DNA of 24,953 nucleotides. It comes from DASUGM01 sp036274055. GTDB lineage: Bacteria > Acidobacteriota > Vicinamibacteria > Vicinamibacterales > SCN-69-37. The stretch lies in NCBI GenBank assembly GCA_036274055.1, contig DASUGM010000315.1, forward strand, positions 1 to 24,953, given 5' to 3'. Below the pieces are notes generated by a model, which was not told the DNA's origin, made no database searches, and saw nothing but the letters and a program-made list of their open reading frames with translations. Positions 1 to 7,680 of the stretch are shown here, piece by piece (the stretch's first letter is position 1; each line of letters opens with the position of its first letter). A program made the position numbers and the translations under genes.

Positions 1-93
1 GGTGTTTTCCACAGATTCGGCCCAATTGGGGACAGGGGTCGACGAATGACGCCGACCCCTGTCCCCAAACCGGCCGAATCTGTGGAAAACACC
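1..93. repeat. REP-like nested inverted repeat (hairpin)
   Basis: Two nested perfect inverted repeats are visible. The outer arms are 1-22 and 72-93 (22 bp, beginning GGTGTTTTCC and ending GGAAAACACC). The inner arms are 28-41 and 53-66 (14 bp, GGGGACAGGGGTCG and its complement). The loop is about 11 nt. Short GC-rich hairpins with a GGGGACAGG-type core resemble REP elements mobilised by REP-associated Y1 transposases (RAYT); that assignment is from memory and no transposase is in the window. The repeat begins at base 1, so it may extend further left. It contains the apparent start codon and first 16 codons of the HMG-CoA lyase. Confidence 0.8.
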
Positions 94-1005
94 CCCGTCC
101 CCCTCGAAGTCGGCCCGCGCGATGGCCTGCAGAACGAGGCCGCGCCGATCTCGACCGCGGACAAGGTGGCGTTCATCGATCGGCTGAGCGCGGCGCGTCT
201 CCCGGTGATCGAGGTGACGGCGTTTGTCAGCCCGAAGTGGGTCCCGCAGATGGCCGACGCCGCCGAAGTGCTCGCGGGCATCGCGCGCCGGCCAGGCACG
301 CGCTACATGGCGCTGGTGCCGAACCAGAAGGGCCTGGAGCGCGCGCTCACCGCCCGGATCGACATCGCGGCGATCTTCGCCGCTTCGTCGGAGACGTTCA
401 GCCAGCGCAACATCAATCAATCCATCGACGCGTCGTTCGAAATCTACGCGGCCGTGGCCCGCGACGCGCTCGCCGCGGGCGTGCCGGTGCGCGGCTACCT
501 CTCGACGGCGTTCGGGTGCCCCTTCGAGGGTAACGTCCCGGTTGATCAGGTCGTCGCGCTCTCGAAACGTCTGCTCGATCTCGGCTGCTACGAAGTCGCG
601 GTCAGCGACACGATCGGCATCGCGCATCCCGGGCAGGTCCGCGCCGTCGTCACCGCCCTCGTCAAGGCCATTCCGCGCGATCGGATCGCGCTGCACTTAC
701 ACGACACTCGCGGCACCGCTCTCGCCAATGTGCTCGCGGCGATCGACCTGGGCATCCGCACTTTCGACGCCTCAGCCGGCGGGATCGGCGGCTGTCCGTA
801 CGCGCCCGGCGCCTCCGGCAATCTCGCGACCGAGGATCTGCTCTACATGCTCCAGGGCCTCGGCGCCGCCGCCGACATCGACCTCGATGCGGTGTTCGAC
901 GCGTCCACGGCGCTCGAGGCGCAGCTCGGTCATCCGCTGCCGTCGCGTTACGTGCAGGCCAGGCGGGCGGAGGCGCGACGCCAGGCCTCCGCCATCGGGC
1001 GATAG
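46..1005 (+). CDS. mvaB: Hydroxymethylglutaryl-CoA lyase
   Basis: Cleaves 3-hydroxy-3-methylglutaryl-CoA to acetoacetate and acetyl-CoA in the cytoplasm, the last step of leucine catabolism. The TIM-barrel HMGL-like fold is recognisable from EVGPRDGLQNE (residues about 21-31; active-site Arg-Asp), the metal-binding HLHDTRG (H217, H219) and the glycine loop GGIGGCPYAPGASGN with catalytic Cys250. The length of 319 aa is slightly above the usual ~300 because the first 16 residues are encoded by the right arm of a REP-like hairpin. ATG at 46 is the only ATG ahead of the conserved core, but the frame is open to base 1, so translation could begin outside the window. No good Shine-Dalgarno precedes position 46. 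The last codons and TAG lie in another palindrome (997-1170). Function is near certain; the start is uncertain. Confidence 0.93.
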   Translation: MTPTPVPKPAESVENTPVPLEVGPRDGLQNEAAPISTADKVAFIDRLSAARLPVIEVTAFVSPKWVPQMADAAEVLAGIARRPGTRYMALVPNQKGLERALTARIDIAAIFAASSETFSQRNINQSIDASFEIYAAVARDALAAGVPVRGYLSTAFGCPFEGNVPVDQVVALSKRLLDLGCYEVAVSDTIGIAHPGQVRAVVTALVKAIPRDRIALHLHDTRGTALANVLAAIDLGIRTFDASAGGIGGCPYAPGASGNLATEDLLYMLQGLGAAADIDLDAVFDASTALEAQLGHPLPSRYVQARRAEARRQASAIGR

Positions 1006-1170
1006 CTGATCGAGCGATCGGGTGATGGCAGGGCATGGGCAATCGCGCGATCGCGCAAAGGCTTAGCTGAGCGCTATACCCACCCCAGATATTTCTGGTC
1101 CGTGCAGCCTTCGCCCGATCGCGCGATCGCCCATGCCCTGCCATCACCCGATCAGCTATCGCCCATTTTT
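997..1170. repeat. Large imperfect palindrome with octamer-like arms, possible terminator
   Basis: Left arm about 997-1056, right arm about 1113-1164, core about 56 nt. The right arm's complement matches the left arm almost throughout, except for an 8-nt insertion near 1013-1020. The arms look like a degenerate period-8 series built on GATCGGGT/GATCGCGC words. The TAG stop of the HMG-CoA lyase lies inside the left arm. The right arm is followed by a T run (1166-1170), so the transcript could also act as a rho-independent terminator. A sister element lies at 23906-24075. Confidence 0.75.
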
Positions 1171-1231
1171 AACGTCTATTTAGCATCATTTCGTATATCT
1201 TGCTATCACTATGACCTCACTGGGAGATCCT

Positions 1232-1798
1232 ATGAAGATGCATTTCACAGCTGGACTCGCGACACTGCTGCTGACGGCCGTCCTGACTGCCCAGGCCAAG
1301 CCGGAGTTCTCCGGCACCTGGGTCCTCGATGTCGCCAAGACGACGCAATTGAACGGCGGCCGGAGCGGAGGCATGGCACCCGCGGGTTCGATGGGCGGCG
1401 GCGCGATGAGCAACGGCTCGACCGGCGGCGGAAACGTGTTGACGCCGGCCGGCGCCCCGGCGCCACCGATGGAGCTGAAGATCGCGCAGACCGCGGCGGC
1501 CCTGACCATCGAGCGCCAGACGCCGATGGGGCCGCAGAAGTTCGTCCACAAGCTCGACGGGTCCGAAAGCGTCAACGTCAATGGCAGGGCGACGCTGAAA
1601 ACCAAGAGCCAGTGGCAGGGCGCCGCGCTGGTCACCGAAGGCACCAATGTCATCAACGGTGAAGACGGTGCGATGACGGTGACGATCAAAGAGACCCGCT
1701 CCCTCGAGGCCGACGGCAGCCTCCTTGTCGTCACCGCCCGCATCATCGACGGCACGACGACGACGTCGCGCCAGGTGTTCGCGAAAAAGAAGTTGTAG
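1232..1798 (+). CDS. Secreted protein of unknown function, glycine-rich insert
   Basis: The product is 188 aa. ATG 1232 is preferred over the in-frame ATG 1211 because a GGGAG Shine-Dalgarno lies just upstream and the protein then begins with a clean signal peptide (MKMHFTAGLATLLLTAVLTAQA, cleavage after AQA). The mature part opens FSGTWVLDVAKT, a motif common in small exported beta-rich, lipocalin-like proteins of Acidobacteriota. A low-complexity Gly/Ser/Met stretch (about residues 43-75) separates it from an alternating-strand region rich in Thr and Val. The upstream 60 nt are unusually AT-rich for this genome and probably hold the promoter. I do not recognise a named family; function is unknown. 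Confidence 0.75.
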   Translation: MKMHFTAGLATLLLTAVLTAQAKPEFSGTWVLDVAKTTQLNGGRSGGMAPAGSMGGGAMSNGSTGGGNVLTPAGAPAPPMELKIAQTAAALTIERQTPMGPQKFVHKLDGSESVNVNGRATLKTKSQWQGAALVTEGTNVINGEDGAMTVTIKETRSLEADGSLLVVTARIIDGTTTTSRQVFAKKKL

Positions 1799-1810
1799 TA
1801 CGTTGCTCGC

Positions 1811-2617
1811 GTGGCCGGCCCCGACCCGCTCGTCGATGCGTGGATCGGAGCCGTGCTCGCGCGGCACCGGCAGGCTTACTCGCCGGCCGAGTTCCTGAAG
1901 GCGATCCGCGCGCTCTCGGCCCGGTACGTCGAGCGCCGCGCCCAGCTTCCCCATCAATCGCCGACCGACTCGGCCGGAAAGCGCGCGGCCTTCGCTGCGT
2001 TCTTCGCGCCGCTGCACTTCCTGACCGCTCAGGCAATTTGCATCGACAGCGGCCTCGCCGCAGCGTCGCTCGATCATCTCGTCGACCTCGGCTGCGGCAC
2101 GGGCGCCGTGGGCGCCGCGTGGGCGCACGCAGCCGGCACTCACGCGGCAACGGCGCGGCCGGCGATCACCGGCGTCGACAAGCAAGGCTGGTGTCTCGAC
2201 GAGGCGCGGCAGACCTGGCGGGCCTTCGATCTCAAAGGCCGCGCCGTCCGCGGCGATCTGCAAGTCTCAGCGGACAGGCTGCTGCGCGATCCCGCGGTCG
2301 CCGATCGACGACGTGTCGGCGTCGTCCTGGGCTGGAGCGTCAATGAGCTCGACGCACCGGCGCGACAGCGGTTGCTTCCGACCATTGTCGGACTCGCGCG
2401 CGCCGGTCATCCCCTGCTGCTGATCGAGCCGCTGGCCCGCGGCATGTCGCCGTGGTGGGACGACTGGGCCACCGCGCTGTCGTCCGCGGGAGCCCGCGCG
2501 CAGGATTGGAAATTCGACGTCGAACTGCCGCCGGCGCTGGCGGCGATCGACGAGGCGGCGGGATTCAGACGCGAAGGGCTTGGCGCGCGGGCGATCATCA
2601 CAGGCCCAAGGCCCTAG
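1811..2617 (+). CDS. Class I SAM-dependent methyltransferase
   Basis: The product is 268 aa starting at GTG 1811, 12 nt after the previous gene, so it may be co-transcribed. Methyltransferase motif I is clear at about residues 96-105 (LVDLGCGTGAVG), with an acidic motif II-like ITGVDKQGWCLDEA about 25 residues later. The C-terminal half contains LLLIEPLARG and a WWDDW segment, consistent with the strands following the SAM site. The substrate cannot be inferred; distant resemblance to Rsm22-like or small-molecule methyltransferases is possible. The final residues GPRP and the TAG stop are encoded by a heptamer repeat array (2602-2631), so the native C-terminus may have been altered. Confidence 0.75.
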   Translation: MAGPDPLVDAWIGAVLARHRQAYSPAEFLKAIRALSARYVERRAQLPHQSPTDSAGKRAAFAAFFAPLHFLTAQAICIDSGLAAASLDHLVDLGCGTGAVGAAWAHAAGTHAATARPAITGVDKQGWCLDEARQTWRAFDLKGRAVRGDLQVSADRLLRDPAVADRRRVGVVLGWSVNELDAPARQRLLPTIVGLARAGHPLLLIEPLARGMSPWWDDWATALSSAGARAQDWKFDVELPPALAAIDEAAGFRREGLGARAIITGPRP

Positions 2618-2692
2618 GCCCAGGACCCAAGCGCACGCCGCATTTGAACCCCGCACAACGCACCGCGCAGCGCGCACCCCGCACGGACGTCG
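2602..2692. repeat. Two adjacent degenerate heptamer arrays
   Basis: About four CCCAAGG/CCCTAGG/CCCAGGA-type heptamers run from 2602 to 2631, followed after a short gap by a second series (about 2653-2690) of period 7 with units like CCGCACA, ACGCACC, GCGCAGC and GCGCACC. The first array contains the TAG of the upstream methyltransferase. No gene is seen between this array and the PadR promoter. Confidence 0.6.
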
Positions 2693-2735
2693 GAATCGGC
2701 CACATGAAACCGCAGGCCCGATTCCGCGTATAGGC

Positions 2736-2753
2736 TATGTAGCAACGCACATA
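2736..2753. promoter_or_regulatory. PadR-type operator (ATGT-N8-ACAT)
   Basis: TATGT at 2736-2740 and ACATA at 2749-2753 form a perfect dyad with an 8-nt spacer. This matches the classical PadR recognition pattern ATGT-N8-ACAT. It abuts the ATG of the PadR gene, and AT-rich GTATAGGCTATG just upstream could be the -10 region. The placement implies autorepression of the padR-permease operon. Confidence 0.65.
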
Positions 2754-3052
2754 TGGCGCTCTCCTACACGGCGCTGTTCGTCCTCCAGGCTCTGGCGCAA
2801 GGCCATCGCTTCGGCTTCGACGTGATGGACGCGACGCAGTTGCCCTCCGGCACGGTCTACCCGGCGCTGCGGCGGCTGGAGTCGCTCGGCTACGTCGCGT
2901 CGTCGTGGGAAGACGACGACAAGGCGCGGAAAGCAAATCGACCGCGCCGGCGCAACTACCAGCTGACCCGCCAGGGCCGCGAGCACCTCGCCGAGGCGGA
3001 GTCACGCTACCGCGCGGTCGCGAAGCTGTTTGCCAAGGGAGGCCGCGCGTGA
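2753..3052 (+). CDS. PadR family transcriptional regulator
   Basis: A 99-aa winged-helix repressor. The N-terminal pattern ALSYTALFVLQALAQG, then the recognition-helix region PSGTVYPALRRLESLGYV (about residues 32-50) and the wing YQLTRQGREHL (about 67-78) are typical PadR. A short C-terminal helix gives the small subfamily-2 size. ATG 2753 sits directly against the predicted operator. The stop overlaps the GTG start of the next gene by GTGA, so repressor and permease are translationally coupled, as is usual for PadR-ADOP pairs in Acidobacteriota. The ligand is unknown. Confidence 0.9.
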   Translation: MALSYTALFVLQALAQGHRFGFDVMDATQLPSGTVYPALRRLESLGYVASSWEDDDKARKANRPRRRNYQLTRQGREHLAEAESRYRAVAKLFAKGGRA

Positions 3053-5658
3053 GCGGCGCCTTCGCCCGCCTCATCGTCCACCTCTCGTCGCTGCTCGCGC
3101 CGCGCGCCATTCGCGCCCGCTGGCGCGAAGAGTGGCTCGCCGAACTCGCCGTCAACCCGTCGCTGTCGCGCGCCCTGGGCGCGCCGCTTGACGCCATCGC
3201 CGCCCGCGCCGCCGCGCTCGGCGCGACGGCACGAAGCCTCGCCGCTGGCTGGCGCACCGACGCGCGCCAGACGGCGCGCGTGCTGACGCACGCGCGCGGT
3301 CATGCCGCCGCCGTCGTCCTCTGCCTGAGCGTCGGCATGATCGTGTCGATTGGAGTCTTTTCGATCCTCAATGCCTTCCTCTACGGCGATCTCCCCGGCG
3401 TTCGCGATCGCCGATCTCTCGTGAGGATCTTCATCAGCTACGACTCCACTGGAGCCGTCGAATATCTCGGCCGCGGCGGCGCCGTCAACGCGACAGAGGC
3501 GTCGATCGCCGACTTCGAGATCCTGGCGCAATCGCCCAACACCGCTCTCCGCAGCTTCGCCGCCCAGGCGCCGCTGATGTTCGGCGTCGCACTCGACGGA
3601 CGCGCCGCCGGCACCACGGGCTTCTTCGTCTCCGACGACTATTTCTCCACGCTTCGCACCTCCGCCGAGCGCGGTCGATTGCTGACACCCGACGACAACC
3701 GTCCTGATACGACGGCCGTCGCCGTGATCAGCTATCACCTCTGGCGCGATCAGTTCGACGCGCGTCCAGACATCGTCGGACGAACGTTGCTGGCCGCGGG
3801 CGTGCCGGTCACCATCGTCGGCGTCGCGGAGCCGCGCTTCACGGGACTCTTCCCGAGAGATTTCGACTACTCGCAGATCTGGCTCCCGCTGCATCTGGCG
3901 CGGACATGGCCAGGCGTGCCGAGTCCGCAGACGCCGTGGCTCGACATCGTCGCCCGCCTCGCGCCCGGCGCGACCAGGGACGACGCGCGGGCGCCGACGC
4001 AGGCCCCCGCGGCACAGATCGCTGCAGCGCACCCGGACACGCGGGCGCGTGCGGCCTTCGTCCTCAAATCACACGGCTTCGGCCTCGAAGACAGTCCGGC
4101 CCAGGTCCTGCTGCTCATCGCGACGTTCCTCAGCGTGCCGTTGTCGGTGCTGGTGATCGCGTGCGCGAACGTCGCCAACATGCAGCTGGCGCGCGCGACC
4201 CGTCGCAGCCGCGAAATCGCCGTACGGCTGGCGCTCGGCGCGACGCGCGGACAAGTCGTACGGCTGCTCACGTTCGACGCGCTGGTACTGGCGTTGGTGG
4301 CCGGTCTGATCGGTATCGGCGGCGCGAGACTCGCGCTGATCTATTTCCAGCCGATGTTTCCCGTACGCATCGGGCTGGACTGGCGCGTCGTGGCGTTCGC
4401 GATGCTCATCAGCGGCGGCGCGACGCTGCTTTCCGGAATTGCGCCGGCGTGGCTCGTCTCGCGGCGGCGGGCCCCGGCCGAGTTGCGCCAGACCGCGCAG
4501 AGCGGTGGATTGCAACACGGACGTCTGCGGTCGGTGCTGGTCGTGACGCAGATTGCTTTGTCGCTCGCCCTCCTCACCATCTGCGGCGTGTTCACACGCA
4601 CCGTGAGCGTGGTCGCCAGGGACGTGCCGGCGACGATGCGTGAAGTCGTCCGCGCCCGGCTCGACGTCCGCAGTATCAACGGCAGCCACTCGGATGCGGC
4701 GCGACTGCAGAACGAAGTGCTGGCGCGCGTCACCGCCGACCCGCGCGTGCGCGCGGCGGCGCTGGAATTCCAGACCGGCTTCCGGTATCGGCGCGACGCC
4801 CTGGCGACGCGAGACAGCTTGCTGGCCGGCGGCCTCGTCACGCCGGGCTGGGTCGAGGCCACGGGTGCCCGCGTGCTGAGCGGTCGAGGATTCACGGCGG
4901 CCGACCGCAACGACGTCGCGATCGTCAACGAGACCCTGGCCCGGGAGATGGCCAATGAAGGCACGCCGCCCCTGGGCCGCACGATCGAACTCAGACAAGG
5001 GAACGACGAAGACGCGCCCCGGCTGCCGGTGACGATCGTCGGCGTCATCAGCGCGACGCCGCGAAGCGCGTCGGACGTCGATCCTGACGCCGCGGTGTAT
5101 GTGCCGCTCACCGTGGCGCCGCCGGCGCCGTGGCTGGTCGTGCGCACGACGGACACCGAAGCGTTGATTACGGACATCCGCCAACTGGTGACATCGATCG
5201 AGCCAAAGTTGCCGTGGATTCCGATCGAGCGCGCCGACGTCACCTACCTTCGCGACGCCGAACCGCTGACCTACATCGCGCTCTCGCTCGGCGCGTTCGG
5301 GGGCGTCGCGTTGACCCTCGCGGCGGTGGGGTTGTTCGCGATGTTGGCGTACGTCGTCTCACTGCGGACGCGCGAACTGGGCATCCGCGTCGCCCTCGGC
5401 GCCCGATCCGGCGACGTCGTCGGCCTGGTGGTCCGTCAGGCGATGCGCATCGCGGCCTACGGCTCGATCGCCGGCATGGCGATCGCAGTGCCGATTGGGT
5501 TCGCGCTGCGCGCCGCGCTGCCGGGCATCTCGGCGTTCGATCCGCTGGCGCTGGCGCCGACGCTGGCGTTGCTGTTCATCGTCGCGATCGCGGCGGCGGC
5601 CATCCCCGCCCGCCGCGCGGCTCGGGTGGATCCGGTCACGGTCCTGCGAGATCTTTAG
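3049..5658 (+). CDS. ADOP-type ABC transporter permease (MacB/FtsX-like) 1
   Basis: The product is 869 aa from GTG 3049, which overlaps the padR stop by 4 nt; the frame stays open upstream but that part is padR shadow. Order: a cytoplasmic N-terminal ADOP helix region (PRAIRARWREEWLAELA), TM1 at about residues 85-110, a MacB periplasmic core domain to about 330, a first FtsX membrane domain (VLVIACANVANMQLARATRRSREIAVRLALGA), a second periplasmic domain, and a C-terminal FtsX domain ending ARRAARVDPVTVLRDL. No ATPase gene is nearby, as expected for orphan duplicated permeases. The role is probably mechanotransmission or export of an envelope-active compound; the substrate is unknown. Family call is confident, role is inferred. 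Confidence 0.92.
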   Translation: MSGAFARLIVHLSSLLAPRAIRARWREEWLAELAVNPSLSRALGAPLDAIAARAAALGATARSLAAGWRTDARQTARVLTHARGHAAAVVLCLSVGMIVSIGVFSILNAFLYGDLPGVRDRRSLVRIFISYDSTGAVEYLGRGGAVNATEASIADFEILAQSPNTALRSFAAQAPLMFGVALDGRAAGTTGFFVSDDYFSTLRTSAERGRLLTPDDNRPDTTAVAVISYHLWRDQFDARPDIVGRTLLAAGVPVTIVGVAEPRFTGLFPRDFDYSQIWLPLHLARTWPGVPSPQTPWLDIVARLAPGATRDDARAPTQAPAAQIAAAHPDTRARAAFVLKSHGFGLEDSPAQVLLLIATFLSVPLSVLVIACANVANMQLARATRRSREIAVRLALGATRGQVVRLLTFDALVLALVAGLIGIGGARLALIYFQPMFPVRIGLDWRVVAFAMLISGGATLLSGIAPAWLVSRRRAPAELRQTAQSGGLQHGRLRSVLVVTQIALSLALLTICGVFTRTVSVVARDVPATMREVVRARLDVRSINGSHSDAARLQNEVLARVTADPRVRAAALEFQTGFRYRRDALATRDSLLAGGLVTPGWVEATGARVLSGRGFTAADRNDVAIVNETLAREMANEGTPPLGRTIELRQGNDEDAPRLPVTIVGVISATPRSASDVDPDAAVYVPLTVAPPAPWLVVRTTDTEALITDIRQLVTSIEPKLPWIPIERADVTYLRDAEPLTYIALSLGAFGGVALTLAAVGLFAMLAYVVSLRTRELGIRVALGARSGDVVGLVVRQAMRIAAYGSIAGMAIAVPIGFALRAALPGISAFDPLALAPTLALLFIVAIAAAAIPARRAARVDPVTVLRDL

Positions 5659-5660
5659 AC

Positions 5661-5775
5661 GGCACCGTGAAGGGTCTCTTGAGGATGTTGGAGGAGCGCG
5701 AAGGAGCTCCTGATTTTCAAAACCGGCTGCTCCTCCACGCTCCTACAGTTTCCTCAACGCTCCTTCACGGTGTTG
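5661..5775. repeat. Imperfect inverted repeat between convergent genes
   Basis: Left arm about 5661-5713 and right arm about 5724-5775 are complementary with several mismatches and small gaps. The outer 11 bp (ACCGTGAAGG-like and CCTTCACGGT) match best. Each arm consists of degenerate GGAGC/GTGAAGGA words. The core is only about 10 nt (TGATTTTCAA). Its position between the convergent ADOP 1 and DUF885 genes would allow bidirectional termination, but no T run follows. Architecture matches the other array palindromes in the window. Confidence 0.6.
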
Positions 5776-5785
5776 TCGCTCTTGA

Positions 5786-7537
5786 TCAGAAGGGCTTCCC
5801 GCTCTCCCCCAGCATCGCCTTCCGAATCAGCGGCAGCGGCAGCGGCCCGAGCTTGATGAAGGTGTCGTGGAAGTTCTGCAGCGTGTACTGCGCGCCCATC
5901 CTGGCTTTGTAGTCGTCGCGCAGCTTCAGGATCATCAGCTTGCCCATCGTGTAGTAGCCGTAGGTCGCGTCCGACGTCCCACGCTTGGTTTCTGATTTCG
6001 CCACCGGCGCCGGCTGGTAACCGTCCTTGACGAACATCTCCTCCGCCTGCGCCATCGTCATGCCCTGGGTGTGCATCTTGATGCCGACGATGAAGCGGAC
6101 GTCACGCAGGAGCGCGTCCTGGATCTGCGCGAGACGGAAGCGCGGGTCGTCGCCGTGGAAGCCCTCGTCGAGCATCATCTGCTCCGAGTAATGCGCCCAG
6201 CCCTCGCTGTTGCTGTTGGCGCCGAGCACTTTGCGAACGTCGGAGGGGAACTGCCTGGCGTAGAGAAACTGCAGGTAATGACCCGGCCACACTTCGTGGA
6301 CGGAAACGTTCGTGATCGCGGCGTTGTACCACTGGGTCATGAACTCGTCCTGTTGCTTCTTCGGCCACGACGGATCCGGCAGCGTCATGTTGTAGTACGC
6401 CTCGGTCGCGACCGTCTCGAACGGTCCGGGGATGTCCATCGACGCCGAGGTCGTCGCGCGCAGGAACGGCGGCGTCTCCTTGACGCGCGCCGGCGGCGCC
6501 GATGGGATCGTGATGATCTTCTTGTCGCGCATGAACTGCGCGATCGCGTCGAGTTCGCTCTGGGTCCTGGCCAGCAGCTGCGACGGCGGCGGAAAGTCCT
6601 TCTGCAAGTCGGCGAGGATCTGCTGCGTCGTCTTGTTCGGATCGAGCTGCTTGGCCGACTCGGCAAACGCAGCGTGGTTCTTGTGGAGATCGGCTTCGGC
6701 GATGGCGAGGAGCTCGGCGATCGGCGTCGAGATCATCTCGTCGATGAACAGCCGTTTCTGATAGGTGTCCGCGCCGTAGGCGAACGAGCCGTTCGAGCGC
6801 TTGAGCAGGTCCGTCTGCAGCCACTTCTTGTAGTCGGCGAGCGCCGTCATCACCTCGGCGTTGACCTTCTTGAACTCGGCCAGCAGCGCGGCGTCCTTGA
6901 CCTCGGGGAACGCTTCGGCGACCGCGGTCTTGAAGAAGTTTCGGCTGCCGTCGAGCTGCTCGATGGCGATCTCGGTGTAGATCTTCGGCGGGTTGTCGAG
7001 GTTCTTGCGCGCCTCGGCCAGCGCCGCCGGCATCAGCTTCATCCGCGCAATCAGCAGCTTCAGCCGCTGATCGGGTGGCGCAAAGGTGCGCTTGATCATG
7101 CCGTACGCGGTGTTGGTGATGCCGCTGCTGTAGGCGTCGGCATCCTTCGTCCACATCTTGATGACTTCGTCCTGCAGCAACGTGCCGTCGAGTGAGTGCT
7201 TGAGTTGCTCGAGATCGAGCTGGGCGTCGAGCGTCAGCGTGCTCGCGTCGACCGCGTCCAGCTTGGCGCGGAACGACTTCGTCGCCGCGATTTCGGCGGC
7301 AACCGCTTCGGCCGAATAATTCTCGATGACGTCGTCGTACTTGTGAATGCCGAGATCGGTCGCCAGCGTCGGATTGCGCTTGTAGATGTCCTCGAGAATC
7401 TCGCCGGCGAGTTGTCGGAAAGCAGAATCGCCGCTGCCGGTCGCCGGAGCCGGCGGCGCGGACGCGCCGCCGCAGGCAATCACACTTGAACACATCGTCA
7501 CGGTTATCAGGTAACGGGCCGCTCGTCTCATAGGCAC
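5786..7537 (-). CDS. DUF885 family lipoprotein, putative metallo-hydrolase
   Basis: The product is about 583 aa. The N-terminus has a lipoprotein signal peptide: RRAARYLITVTMCSSVIAC with the lipobox Cys at about residue 22, followed by an Ala/Pro-rich linker. The body is mostly helical with the DUF885 hallmark HEVWPGH (H414, E415, H420), the likely zinc site, and a downstream ANSNSEGWAHYSEQMMLDEG motif that supplies further conserved Glu and His residues. The length fits the family (550-600 aa). DUF885 proteins are generally taken to be secreted peptidases; the substrate is unknown. Either GTG 7537 or ATG 7531 could start it; neither has a clear Shine-Dalgarno. It follows the M56 gene on the same strand, separated by a 113-nt repeat array, so co-transcription is uncertain. 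Confidence 0.88.
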   Translation of the reverse strand: MPMRRAARYLITVTMCSSVIACGGASAPPAPATGSGDSAFRQLAGEILEDIYKRNPTLATDLGIHKYDDVIENYSAEAVAAEIAATKSFRAKLDAVDASTLTLDAQLDLEQLKHSLDGTLLQDEVIKMWTKDADAYSSGITNTAYGMIKRTFAPPDQRLKLLIARMKLMPAALAEARKNLDNPPKIYTEIAIEQLDGSRNFFKTAVAEAFPEVKDAALLAEFKKVNAEVMTALADYKKWLQTDLLKRSNGSFAYGADTYQKRLFIDEMISTPIAELLAIAEADLHKNHAAFAESAKQLDPNKTTQQILADLQKDFPPPSQLLARTQSELDAIAQFMRDKKIITIPSAPPARVKETPPFLRATTSASMDIPGPFETVATEAYYNMTLPDPSWPKKQQDEFMTQWYNAAITNVSVHEVWPGHYLQFLYARQFPSDVRKVLGANSNSEGWAHYSEQMMLDEGFHGDDPRFRLAQIQDALLRDVRFIVGIKMHTQGMTMAQAEEMFVKDGYQPAPVAKSETKRGTSDATYGYYTMGKLMILKLRDDYKARMGAQYTLQNFHDTFIKLGPLPLPLIRKAMLGESGKPF

Positions 7538-7567
7538 AGCGTACTGGAAACCAGCGCGGGGACGGCA

Positions 7568-7680
7568 GTCTTGGGTCTTGCGTCTTGCGTCTCGGGCGCT
7601 TGCTAGTGCCTAGGGCCTGGCGCCCAGTGCCCAGTGCCTAGGGCCTAGGGCCCAGTGCCTAGTGCCTAGTGCCCCGGCTC
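7568..7680. repeat. Degenerate heptamer tandem array
   Basis: Starts with GTCTTGG/GTCTTGC units (about 7568-7592) and continues as roughly ten GCCTAGT/GCCCAGT/GCCTAGG heptamers to 7675. It ends immediately beside the TAA (7681-7683) of the M56 gene and fills most of the gap to the DUF885 start. No coding capacity is seen. Confidence 0.8.

Noticed and set aside
997..1170. HIP1-like (GCGATCGC) repeats of cyanobacteria
   Set aside because: GATCGCGCGATCG words occur only within inverted arms as part of a longer unit, not as dispersed octamers; gene content is not cyanobacterial.
3049..5658. Complete MacAB-TolC-type efflux operon
   Set aside because: No ATP-binding cassette, membrane-fusion protein or TolC gene is next to any of the four permeases.
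6071..7195. 374-aa plus-strand open frame
   Set aside because: Antisense to the DUF885 gene, which has a signal peptide and the HEVWPGH motif.
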